Of a stretch of 64,000 nt of DNA, positions 43,627-53,746 are shown piece by piece. The position numbers and the translations under genes were made by a program. Origin of the DNA: Tenebrio molitor. Taxonomy: Eukaryota > Arthropoda > Insecta > Coleoptera > Tenebrionidae. Numbering within the stretch: position 1 is the first letter of the stretch; every line of letters starts with the position of its first letter. The DNA lies in NCBI RefSeq assembly GCF_963966145.1, contig NC_091048.1:15934001-15998000 (forward strand), written 5' to 3'. The notes beneath the pieces are model-generated. The model had not been told where the DNA came from. It made no database searches and saw only the letters and a program-made list of their open reading frames with translations.

Positions 43627-46600
43627 CAGGGTCGCTAAAAAGTATGGATTCAGCTAAATATTTTCAGAACGGTTTAGCAGAGCTCATTGAAATTTGGCAC
43701 ACAGCTAGAAGTGTTTAAATTTTATCATTTGATAGTTTTTTCAATTTTTTAACGTCATTTATTTTAAAGATGCAAGGCTAACTTGGTTTTTTTTAAATGG
43801 CACGGGGGACTTAAATGTAATATTTTTGAAAAGAGTATTTTTTGTGAATTCAGTGATGTAACACATGCTCACATCGCCGCCATTTTGAAAAATTTTTTTT
43901 GCTTAAAAATTATGGATTTCGGGTTTAAACTTTTTATCTTTTATGTATCTGTTTCAGTTAAATGTCTTACTTCTACACTAATTATTTACTGTAATAGTCG
44001 TCGCTTTGAAGGCCGAACTAGATCCTCAGGATCCTCCCGGTCAAATGACAGGTACAATTTAAATTCTTGTTTTAGAAATATTGGACCAATAATCAAAATT
44101 TGTCAACTAAATATTGAAGGAATTTCTAAGGATAAATGTGACTATCTAGCAAAGCTTGCCAAAAAGATGGAAATTGACGTAATAGTTCTACAAGAAACTC
44201 ACACAGGCACAGAAGAACAACTGCATTCAAGGGGACTTATATCTGGATATATCTTAGTAGATCATTTGTATAGTTCCATATACGGCTTGGCAACTTATGT
44301 TAGAGAGAATTTATCAAATTATGAAAAAGTAGAAAAGAAGGTAGTAAATGATGTACACCTCATAGATATCAAGATTGGAGATACACACATTATTAACATC
44401 TATAAACCGCCTAATGCTCGATGGCCAGACATACTTAACTTAAACTGCCAACACCCAGCAATATTTATTGGAGACTTCAATTGTCATAATAATCAATGGG
44501 GTTATGCAGACAACGATGAAAACGGAGAATTGTTACTTAGATGGGCAGAGTCACATAACTTACATCTAATATTTGATGCTAAAGATAGGAAGAGCTTTCA
44601 TTCTGCACGGTGGCAAAGGGACTACAACCCAGATTTGTGTTTTGTGACTTCAAATAACAATGATGAACCTTTGCAAACATCACGTTGTGTGCTAAATGAC
44701 TTTCCCCATAGCCAGCATAGGCCAGTATTAATAACTGTCGGTATACAGATTCCGTTATCCCACACTATCCAAAAACCACGTTGGAATTTTCAAAAAGCTG
44801 ACTGGAAAACATTTCGAAATCAAGTAGAACAAACCGTTCGTTGGATCCCACCAACCAGCAACAATTATCAAAGATTCGTAGGAGCGATTAAAAGTGCCGC
44901 TAAAAAGTTCATTCCAAGAGGATTCCGGAAAGAATATACAACATGTTGGTCGAGTACTACTAATAATCTGTTTGACAAATATCAAAAAAGCCAAAATATA
45001 GACACAGCGGATGAATTATTAAAATCATTGAATAACTCAAGAAAAGAAAAATGGAACAAACTTATGGAAAACATGAACTTCACTCATTCTAGTCGCAGTT
45101 GTTGGTCTTTACTTCGAAAACTAGGAGCGGCTAATGAAACTACTAGATCTAAATCTAATATTAGTCCAAATTCGGTTGCTTCTCGTCTGGTTAACGTCTC
45201 AAATTCTATAAAATTAAACAAAAGGGAAATTAGAAATATGAAACGGAAATTATATAAACAAAGAAAGTCAGCATTAACATCGGAAATACTATCTCGTCCA
45301 TTTAGTGTAGAAGAGATGCAAGAAGTAGGTAAAACACTGAAGAACAGAAAAGCTGCGGGTTTTGACGGCATCTATCCTGAATTCATAAAACACCTGGGAC
45401 CAATAGGTTTAAACTGGCTTAGGTCTTTTTTTAATGACATAGTTTCAACAGGTAAAATACCAAATGAATTCAAGAAAGCAAAAGTTATTGCCATACTAAA
45501 ACCCGGAAAACCCGCCAATGAAGCTTCGAGTTACAGACCAATCTCTCTACTCAGCGTATGTCATAAATTTTTGGAAAAGCTTATCTACAATAGAATTTCA
45601 CCAATAATAGAAGAACATCTTCCAATAGAGCAAGCAGGTTTTAGACCAAACAGAAATTGCTGTGACCAGGTGCTGGCCCTAACATCTTATATCGAATCTG
45701 GCTTTCAAAAACGTCTAAAGAGTGGAGTTGTTTTTGTTGATCTCACCGCAGCCTACGACACCGTCTGGAAAGATGGACTAATACATAAATTGTATAATGT
45801 AATACCTTGTGGAAAAATGGTCTCACTCTTAGAAGATATGTTGTCTAACCGTCAATTCAGGGTTTTCGTTGAAGACAAAAGCAGTAAATTTCGATTTCTC
45901 AACAATGGTTTACCTCAAGGCTCAGTATTGTCACCAATCTTATTTAATTTATATACAAGTGATTTACCCCCAACAAATTCCCGAAAATTCATCTATGCTG
46001 ACGACCTAGCAATGGCTTACCAACATCAGAATTTTGAAAATGTAGAAAACCGACTGTCAGAAGATTTAATACCTTTGAATAAATATTTCACAAAATGGTG
46101 ACTTTGTCCAAATCCTCAAAAGACAGAAGTTTGCTGTTTCCATCTCGTAAACAACCAGAAAAATAGAAAACTGAAAGTAGTCTTTAACGAAACTACAATT
46201 AAGCATAATTATTCTCCGACATATCTAGGAGTAACTCTTGATTCATCTCTAACCTTCAAATTACACATCGAAAAGTTACGACAGAAACTGAAAACGAGAA
46301 ACAACATTATACATAAACTCGCAGGCACAAGTTGGGGAGCGAATGCACACACTTTACGTATCACAGGACTAGCTCTAGTATATTCAACGGCAGAATATTG
46401 TTGCCCTGTCTGGAAGAACAGTGCACACGTGAACAAAATAGATGCTCAATTGAATACCACACTTCGAATAATAACGGGTACTTTAAAATCTACTCCAACA
46501 CCATGGCTACATGTCCTAGCGCACATTATTCCGTACGATATTAGAAGAAAATACGTAACAAAACGAATTTGGGATAAATTTCAAAATTCACCGAACATGT

Positions 46601-47481
46601 ACTCCATAACACAAGACATGGCAAATTTACCACCCTTTAGATTAAAATCGCGTAAACCACTTTGGAAAGAAGAATTTCTCATGGAACCATTTTCCAAATC
46701 TGACTATTGGAAAGCAGCCTGGCAAGACGTAGATATTTTCAATAAAAATCTAATTGAGGATCCTACAAAACAACTTCCGGGATTTGACCTACCTAGGAAA
46801 ATCTGGTGTAAATTAAATCGTTTTAGAACCGGGCATGGCAAATGCAATAATATGTTGTTTCCCTGGAACATTCGTGAAAACCCTTCTTGTGAATGCGGTG
46901 CAGAAAAAGAAACCATCCAACACATTGTGGAAGAATGTCCCCTTACTAAATTCCAGCAAGGTTTCTCCAAACTACATCTACTTACCGAAGACGCCCTAAA
47001 TTGGCTACAACAAATTAAAAACATATAATTTACCATAATTATTTTATGAATTTCGAATTTTAATTGTAATTTTCTTCATACGAATATATATATATATATA
47101 TATTTACTTTTATTAATTTTTTTGGTCAAAGTGCAGGCGGCAAAGAATTAACAATGGCTAAAAAAATATTCCAAAGGACAAATTTTTTCAAATTTTATTA
47201 ATTCGATAATTTTTTTTATAAAGTTTCGAGTAAATTGAGATATGCATGTGCTACATCTCTGGATTCGCAAAAAAATATTCTTTTTAACGGTGTTAAATTT
47301 GACATCGTGCCATTTAAAAAAAATCAAGTTGGCTTTGTATCTTCAAAATAAAAGATGTTATAAAATTGAAAAAAATATCAGCCTATAGAATTTAAACACT
47401 TCTAGCTGTGTGCCAAATTTCAACGAGCTCTGCTAAACCGTTTTGAAAATATTTAGCTGTATCGATACTTTTTAGCACCTG
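43627..47481. mobile_element. Long-TIR TA-element hosting a retrotransposon
   Basis: Arms of about 250 bp begin CAGGGTCGCTAAAAAGTATG on the left and CAGGTGCTAAAAAGTAT on the right, are flanked by TA (43625-43626, 47482-47483), and share ATATTTTCAGAACGGTTTAG-type sequence. The non-LTR retrotransposon occupies the space between the arms. Confidence 0.85.
44001..47103 (+). mobile_element. Jockey/I-type non-LTR retrotransposon, one stop from intact ORF2
   Basis: The ORF encodes an APE-type endonuclease followed by reverse transcriptase and a C-terminal cysteine motif. Endonuclease landmarks are QLNIEG (about 44106), VLQETH (44185), IYKPPN, GDFNCHNNQWGY (about 44470) and SQHRPV. RT landmarks are SSYRPISLLS (45528), GFRPNRNCCDQVL, VFVDLTAAYDTVW, GLPQGSVLSPILFNLY and YADD (45994-46005). 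A single TGA at 46099-46101, probably a CGA-to-TGA change, breaks the frame; the same frame resumes and runs to 47028, with CECG...HIVEECP near the end. No ORF1 is seen, so it is 5' truncated or of a single-ORF type. An (AT)n tract at 47082-47103 is the likely 3' tail. The upstream frame from 43783 is arm sequence of the host DNA element, not retrotransposon. Confidence 0.9.
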
Positions 47482-47557
47482 TATGTGATAAGAGTGATAA
47501 CGAAAAACCGTTAGCTTTAATTCTGTGTAGTGATGCAGTAAGAATTATGTGGAATCT

Positions 47558-47742
47558 GATGAAAAAAGAGAAAAAGGCTCGACGAACTTTATAAAGATTT
47601 AAAGTTCCAACATATTAGCGAACAGCATAAAATTTTTAATAGAATGTCTCCCACAGACGGTGAGAATTTACTAACCAAAATAGGACCCAAAAATCTACAA
47701 AAAGAATACGCGTTTTCGATGTGCAATCTCAATTTAAGGCAG
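47558..47742 (+). pseudogene. Harbinger transposase N-terminal fragment 1
   Basis: MKKEKKARR is followed, after a deletion, by LYKDLKFQHISEQHKIFNRM and SPTDGENLLTKIGPK, the FxNFxRMSxxxFxxLLxxVGPxI segment of HARBI1-type nucleases. It ends at a consensus donor, CAG|GTAAGT. Confidence 0.72.
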
Positions 47743-47856
47743 GTAAGTATTAACGCAAATATTGTTAGTTCAGAAGTTTGTTTAACGAATTAAAAATACC
47801 GAGCGATCATTTAAAAAATAAATCGAGTTTGCTTTGGAGCCTATGCTATAGCATGG

Positions 47857-47871
47857 GTTGCCATAGGTAAC
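47857..47871 (+). promoter_or_regulatory. X-box-like motif inside a hairpin
   Basis: GTTGCCATAGGTAAC fits GTNRCC-N3-RGYAAC. It lies at the apex of an inverted repeat (AAATAAATCGAGT near 47816 with ACTCGATTTATTT near 47887). Confidence 0.3.
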
Positions 47872-48250
47872 ACGCCGACTCGATTTATTTTTTAATTGAT
47901 CGCACCGTAGCTACAACAATGAAGAAAATGAAGAAATTTTTTTTTTCTTTACTATTTTACAGGTAAACTTTTGTAATGACAATTTGTCAGTAGAAAACGT
48001 TTTTGCACCACCCGTCATTTTCACGTGTTTACCGATTTCATGAACATGTTTACTTATCAAAAGACGGTAAGTAATCAAAGAAGAAATTATTGTTTAGATT
48101 CGGCATCGGGTGCAGAGTAATGGGCCATAAACTAGTATGAAAAATGTAAAAAATGCCTTCTTTGGAAAAATCAAACAATTTAATAAATTAAAAAGAAAAT
48201 TTTATCTATTTATTAATATGTAGTTCCGATGATGCAAAAATATTATTAAG

Positions 48251-49739
48251 CATCACGGGTGCTTGTCCGTCAGAATAACTGAATGCCCATTTTGGGGCCG
48301 ATTTCTAATTTTACCTGAAAAGGTAGGAGCGAAGTTGCTGTTGATTATAACATTTAATCATTAATTTGTTAGGCTGTCTTACAAATATGGTGATCCATAC
48401 ATTTTATTAAATACATACCATAACTTACTACACTCTTTAAATAAATTACAAGGAAGCGTTCGTCTGATTTGGACGGCGAAGCTGTGAACCTCGAGAGCGC
48501 ATGCGCGCCACGAACGGTTCGCAGTGCTCCGCTCACTGTCGGTTTTCTGACGAACACAAAGCGCCTTTCACAAACGCATCTCGACAAAGGGAGCTGACCA
48601 CAGTCATAAACTCATAAATCTAATCTCCAACAATTTCAGTTACCATTAGTTTTTGTCCCTTATTTAAACGGTCTTGATTGTCAAATGAAACACTGTAGTT
48701 TTTTATGCATTTCATTTATGCTGAACAAAATAAATAGGTTATTATTTTTGAAAGCAACTCTTTACAGTAACTAATAAATAAGTTTCACATTTTCAAAAAT
48801 AATGCGAATTGTGTCAATTTGTTGTAAAAATGCATAAGTCGAGATGGAGCATGCCATCAGCTTCGCAAATCAATCCGATGTTTAAGTCAATTATTGTTAT
48901 ATTACTACAGATTAATTCCCGCATACATCAAACGTGGGTGTTCAGCGCTTGTTTTCATCCAATCAAAAATGTTTATCGCGGATAAATCGTCTTCCTAGTC
49001 TGTCTTCTGTCAAAAACGAATAAAATTGCATGTTACGCCTGTCAGATTCCCAAATTGTTTTTAATAATTGTGTTTTTAATAACTGTAAGTATTAAAAATA
49101 AATAATTAACGTTAAAGTTTGAATTATGGAATTAATCTTGCCAAAAATAACGCGACCTAATTTTTTAAATCTGATAAAAAAAATTAGGTCTTATTATTTT
49201 ACAATTCGATTATAATTTAATTTTTTTAAACTATAATTCGTTTTTTTTTTATGACACGGAGTCTATTTTCGGTACCAAAACTAAAAAACAACCAACATTC
49301 TACTTACTTTCTCCGAAGATGTGCAGTTATGGCTTTGTCTTTTTTTTTAATTTTACGATGGGTGCAATATGTATGATTAAAAAAGAGAAGAAGCGGCGAC
49401 GTTGGTGGCGAACCGAACTCTATAGAAAACGCGTCGGTACCTAATGAACTTATGCAAGATTTAAAACTTCAACGTGTCAGTGGACATTATAAAAATTTTA
49501 CAAAAATGTCTCCTACAGACTTTGACAAATTATTGACAATGATAGGACCGAAAATCTCGAAAAAAGATACTACTTGTACGTTCGCGGGAGAATGAAAATT
49601 TTATTTTGAAAGCACACTTTAGCGACGAATCCCTTCCTTGTAACCTCCTACCTTTTCAGGTAAAATTAGAAATCGGCCCCAAAACGGGCATCCATTTTAT
49701 TCTGACCATCGCCGAAATACGGGCACAGCACCCGTGATG
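48251..49739. mobile_element. Inverted-repeat element CATCACGGGTGC (Harbinger-related)
   Basis: Left arm CATCACGGGTGCTTGTCCGT...GGGGCCGATTTCTAATTTTA recurs inverted at the right end over about 85 bp. It encloses Harbinger fragment 2, so it is probably that transposon's own deletion derivative. A related tip is seen near 27430. Confidence 0.68.
49373..49595 (+). pseudogene. Harbinger transposase N-terminal fragment 2
   Basis: MIKKEKKRRRWWRTELYRKR precedes a stop, then NELMQDLKLQRVSGHYKNFT, KMSPTDFDKLLTMIGPKISK and KDTTC. It is the same domain as fragment 1 and better preserved, and ends in a stop at 49594. The catalytic DDE part is absent. Confidence 0.78.
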
Positions 49740-50322
49740 GTTATATTTTTTTTTATTGGTAACCTATTTTACTTAATTAAAGCACGCCTCAGTGTGTATA
49801 AATCCAACTTTCAAAAACGAGCGTTTTTTAAAGTTTCCATAGCAACATCAACAGCCCGAGAGGACCTGAGAAACGTGCACTCTCCATCCCGCCAGTAGTT
49901 TTCCTACGCCTATGATGTTGTTAACAGAATTACAGCTGTGAATCTGAATGAAGTTGAATTATTTATTCTTCGAGTATGTATTAATGATAAACAAATGTTA
50001 TGTGCGCTATTCGACTTTTTGCAGCATAGACACTCGTCTCTGTGTCTGTGAAAAGCCGTGCGATCTATCAGTGAACGGAGTATAGAAGCTGTTCGTTGCG
50101 CGCTCGATTCGTCGGCTGTTCGTGGCACCAATTTTGCGACGAGCATTACATTACATGTTAGGTACATTACATGCTCGGTTCGCGTAGTCTGTACGCGCCC
50201 TCCATCTTACCGTATTCGAATTCTGGGAAATTATTTTCGGCATTATGTAAAAGTGGCTTAAGCGCTGCGAATAACGAACATCTGTTTGTAATTGTAATTT
50301 AAGCGAACGGTCCAATCGACTC

Positions 50323-51451
50323 ACGAGCGTCTAGCTGCAGGGATACACCCTCCAATAGAAACGTGGGATGGTTGGAGCTTTTAAAATTTGCCGCCAATTG
50401 ACTGTGATAGGGTGCGTTTTCAGTACTGTGGTACAGATACAGAGTCCATGAAGATTGAAGAGTGGTGTAGGGTGCAGGCTGCATGCATTTCGGTAGCTGG
50501 TGGTAGGCCGCTTTCCCTCTTCCGTTTATGGTTGCCGCTCCATATGTATAAAAAACATCAAAATGATGTAAATATTTAAGTGAGTACACACCGTTCACAC
50601 TCAGGAGTTAAATTAGGTGAAAAACAACTCAATATTTTTGGATTCAATCGGTAATTAAAAAAAATAATAATAAAATACTCATCACCGTACTTTTCACCTA
50701 AAAATGACACTGACAGCGACAAAAATTGACAGTTCACATGAAAGCGGCAAAAATTTCATAACATGGACACGGCTCTTCGACTACAATCATTTATAATAAT
50801 TACTCACCCTGTAGAAACGTTGCTAAAACTTTGTTCATATCATTGAAGTTATCGCGTAAAATTTGTACTATGCCGGCCAAAATATTTTGGCCGTCATTTA
50901 GTGCGATTCTGTTTCAAAATTTAGCAAAATTGTTATTGAACAATATTGATTTTGCATAGATACAACCAATCAACAGCTTCATATCATAGCAAGTACAACC
51001 TTGTTATATAGCCATATTGGTAAATTTTAAAACAGAATCGCACCAATTGTCTGTCAATTCAAAAAAAAAAAAATTGTAATCCGTACTTTATTGTCATCAT
51101 GATTACCGTCTTGATTATGAACGTTATTTTTTGGGTGGTAAATTTCAAAACTCAAAATTATTTTGTCATTTCTACTACACAGAACGTTTATCTGAGATTA
51201 TCTATGTACTATTGCTCTAATTTTGTTTATTCATGTCGGACTTTTCGAATATCTGAGCTTCAAACAGTTTAAATTGATTGTCAAAATGACAAGAATCGAA
51301 AGTGGGGTTACGATTCCTAAAGGTTTATTTACACTTTACTTGAATGTCAAGAAAGTGACGGCCAAAATTTTTTGGCCGCCATAGTACTAGCGCATGCGCA
51401 TTTTGTTCTAGATTTTCATTGGTGGGTTTATCCCTGCAGCTAGACGCTCGT
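50323..51451. mobile_element. Mutator-like MITE with 9-bp duplication
   Basis: The inverted ends ACGAGCGTCTAGCTGCAGGG and complement are flanked by the 9-bp repeat AATCGACTC (50314-50322, 51452-51460), the length typical of MULEs. It hosts the nested element 50868-51384. No transposase is recognised. Confidence 0.85.
50868..51384. mobile_element. TA-MITE CTATGSCGGCC, nested, with a further nested repeat
   Basis: Ends CTATGCCGGCCAAAATATTT and complement of CTATGGCGGCCAAAAAATTT are flanked by TA (50866-50867, 51385-51386). The tip contains the palindrome GGCCAAAATATTTTGGCC. A 145-bp unit with GTGCGATTCTGTTT ends (about 50902-51046) sits inside. Related tips occur at 58300-58657. Confidence 0.82.
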
Positions 51452-51562
51452 AATCGACTCGTCCACCGACAAAATAGGACAGGTACTTCAATAAAATTTA
51501 CAGTGCTTTATGATTTTGAAATTTAAGGAGACGTAATTATCAAAATGTACAACGTGTGTTAA

Positions 51563-53742
51563 GAGGAGTAGATACGTACTTTTCTTATGGAGCTTTCAAT
51601 GTATAGTGCTAACACTGTAGCTTTAGCCCTAATGGACATATTTTCATGGAAATCATCTCATTAAAAAGAGCAAACCATTCCCTATAAATCGGCTTGAAAA
51701 ATTTTTAAAAATTCTTTTTTTTTATTATTAGAAAACGTATCAAATATTTTCGTGAAATTGATGGTTCCTAGTTACAACAATGCAAAACCAGATTGTGGAT
51801 ATATTCTTAAGCCAAAATGTAGACTTACTGCTTTAAAAATGATAGGTTCAAACCCGGTAAAAATATTTTAATTAATAAGCTCATTACAGGGTTAGCACAA
51901 TTTGCAAAGTAAAATTCAGCTTGCCGTCGATGATTTACAATCCCCAATAATAAGTCTACCGCAAGCGGGGGCCTTAGAAGCTACTTGATGGATTTATAAT
52001 GTACCCAAACCCTCCTATACCTGGTTCCTCTTTACAGTATAGATAAAGTATTCCCTTAGTCTGGATTTTCATTTCATGTCTTTCCATTTTGACTACGGCC
52101 TGTGTTCGTTACTTGCTTCTTTATTGTGTTCTCTTGTTTAGTTGTTTTGTTTTACTTGTGTACCCGTTAACGTGGATAGTGTTTATTTGTAGTATGTATG
52201 TACTTTTAGTGAGACTATTACTAGTGTTTTATTAATTGGTGACGTAAGTATGTGATAAAATATCTAAGTTTTCTACACCTAGTAATTCTATTTCTTCTTT
52301 CAGAGGTTAGATACTAGGAATTTATTTCTTGCTCTTAATGTGGCCAAAGCTAATAAAAAAATGATAAAAAGACTTACAAGTAGAAAACGAAATAGAGGAG
52401 GTACTCAAAACCTGACAAATTGGAAGAATAAAGCGAAAGTGAGTATTTTTACCTGATGAATGACGCATGGTACATTAAGAAGGAACAAAAATGGAATCAT
52501 AAGGAAATTAGACATTCGAAGAATGGCGAAAGTGAAAAAACAACGTGATGTAATAAAAATAAAACTGAGGCAAAAAGGTTATTCAAAAGGGTACCAGCAC
52601 TCCAGGACACATAAACCTGACGAATCTTATGGTGAAAATTCTCAACAGGCTGACATGTGTAGAGAAATGTATGAAGAAGAGGAGAAAGAATTTTTAAAAT
52701 CATTAAAAAAAACGGATGAACAAATTTCTGAAATTGAACGAAGAACGGCAGATCAAAATGAAGATGGTGAATGGATGGAACAAAGAAGGAAATTAATAAC
52801 TGTCTCAAATTTTGGCAAAATTTGTAAGCTAAAGAAAACTACAAATACTGCCGGAACTATAAAATCTATATTGTACAATGTCATTTCAACAAAAATTCCT
52901 TCTTTAAATCATGGAAAAATACATGAAATTGACGCCAAGAAGGAACTGGGAAAAAACCTAACCGAAGAATATAACGACAACATTGAAATAATTTCCTGTG
53001 GTCTTTTTATTCATAAGAGCGTTTATTTCTTGGGAGCATCCCCAGATGGTTTCGTAGAAAAGATCGATAGCCTTGTCGAAATAAAATGCTCTTATACTGC
53101 GTATAAACAAAATTTAACACCCGACGAAGCCATTATGAAGAAATTAATCCCATTTTGGAAAATTAAAAATGATGGTAATTACGAAATTAATACCAACCAC
53201 GACTGGTATTATCAGATACAAGGCCAACTTCATATAACAAATAAAAAAAATCTATAGTGGCAGTGTGGACAGGAAAAAACAAACTAAAAACACAAGTAAT
53301 AGAAAAAAATGACGACTTTTGGGACAAAAAAATGAAAAATAAAGTGGAACAATTTTATATGAAGTGTTATCTACCTGAATTAATTGATCCTAGAACATCA
53401 AGAAATATGCCAATAAGAGATATTAAATGAAATATTTAAAAATAATTGAAAGTTCTGTTTTATTTTTTGTAATAGATTGCTTTATTAGATTTACGATCAA
53501 AGCAAATAACTAAATTAAAAAAATGTGTTTCATTTTTAAATATCTAACAAGATAATATCGATACTTTTATTTGAACCACTACCCAAAGCGTCAAAATAAT
53601 ACATGCCTGTGAAAGACCCTATTGTAAATCATGTAAATCATCATTACAATAAGCAGGGGTTGGTTTGCCGGGTTTATTGCTTATTCTGACAGCCGAGCCG
53701 GTGTTGTGGAAATTTCAAGGTCAACATTGGTATCTACTCCTC
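51563..53742 (+). mobile_element. 2.2-kb TTAA-flanked element encoding a YqaJ-type nuclease
   Basis: A perfect 13-bp inverted tip, GAGGAGTAGATAC, is bordered on both sides by TTAA (51559-51562, 53743-53746), the duplication used by Kolobok and piggyBac. The only gene seen is the YqaJ-like nuclease (52460-53430), with a basic upstream segment at 52319-52440. No transposase domain is visible, so the unit is either non-autonomous or moves by a mechanism that involves the nuclease. Confidence 0.72.
52460..53257 (+). CDS. YqaJ/lambda-exonuclease-like PD-(D/E)XK nuclease, element-borne
   Basis: This 265-codon frame has a basic N-terminus (LDIRRMAKVKKQRD), a helical acidic middle, and a nuclease fold. 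Motifs in order are a SNFGKI start motif (116-121), HGKIHE with candidate Glu156, LGASPDG with Asp196, VEIKC supplying the E-x-K pair (Glu207, Lys209) and YYQIQGQL with Gln252/Gln254. All the residues expected of a working YqaJ/lambda exonuclease core are present. Known members of this fold resect DNA 5'-3' for single-strand annealing; the role here is unknown. The frame ends at TAG in an A-run (near 53242-53257). A one-base shift there opens a further 58 or so codons (VAVWTGKNKLK ... ELIDPRTSRN) to TGA at 53428-53430, so the full protein was probably about 325 residues. An upstream basic segment (52319-52440) may be its displaced N-terminus. Confidence 0.78.
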   Translation: MTHGTLRRNKNGIIRKLDIRRMAKVKKQRDVIKIKLRQKGYSKGYQHSRTHKPDESYGENSQQADMCREMYEEEEKEFLKSLKKTDEQISEIERRTADQNEDGEWMEQRRKLITVSNFGKICKLKKTTNTAGTIKSILYNVISTKIPSLNHGKIHEIDAKKELGKNLTEEYNDNIEIISCGLFIHKSVYFLGASPDGFVEKIDSLVEIKCSYTAYKQNLTPDEAIMKKLIPFWKIKNDGNYEINTNHDWYYQIQGQLHITNKKNL

Positions 53743-53746
53743 TTAA

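Larger units (their letters stand above)
43173..50205. mobile_element. Harbinger-like composite bounded by 350-bp inverted repeats
   Basis: Left arm 43173-43530 and right arm about 49855-50205 are inverted copies, sharing CGTACAGACTA, CGAACCGAGCATGTAATGTA, GCTCGTCGCAAAATTGGTG and AGACACAGAGACGAGTGTCT. Enclosed are two parallel fragments of a Harbinger transposase N-terminus (47558-47742, 49373-49595) and the nested long-TIR element 43627-47481. The outermost bases could not be fixed by a target duplication. Confidence 0.65.

Noticed and set aside
43783..44000. N-terminal extension of the retrotransposon protein from the ATG-like start at 43783
   Set aside because: This stretch is the inverted-repeat arm of the surrounding DNA element (its partner is at 47240-47340), so the open frame there is accidental.
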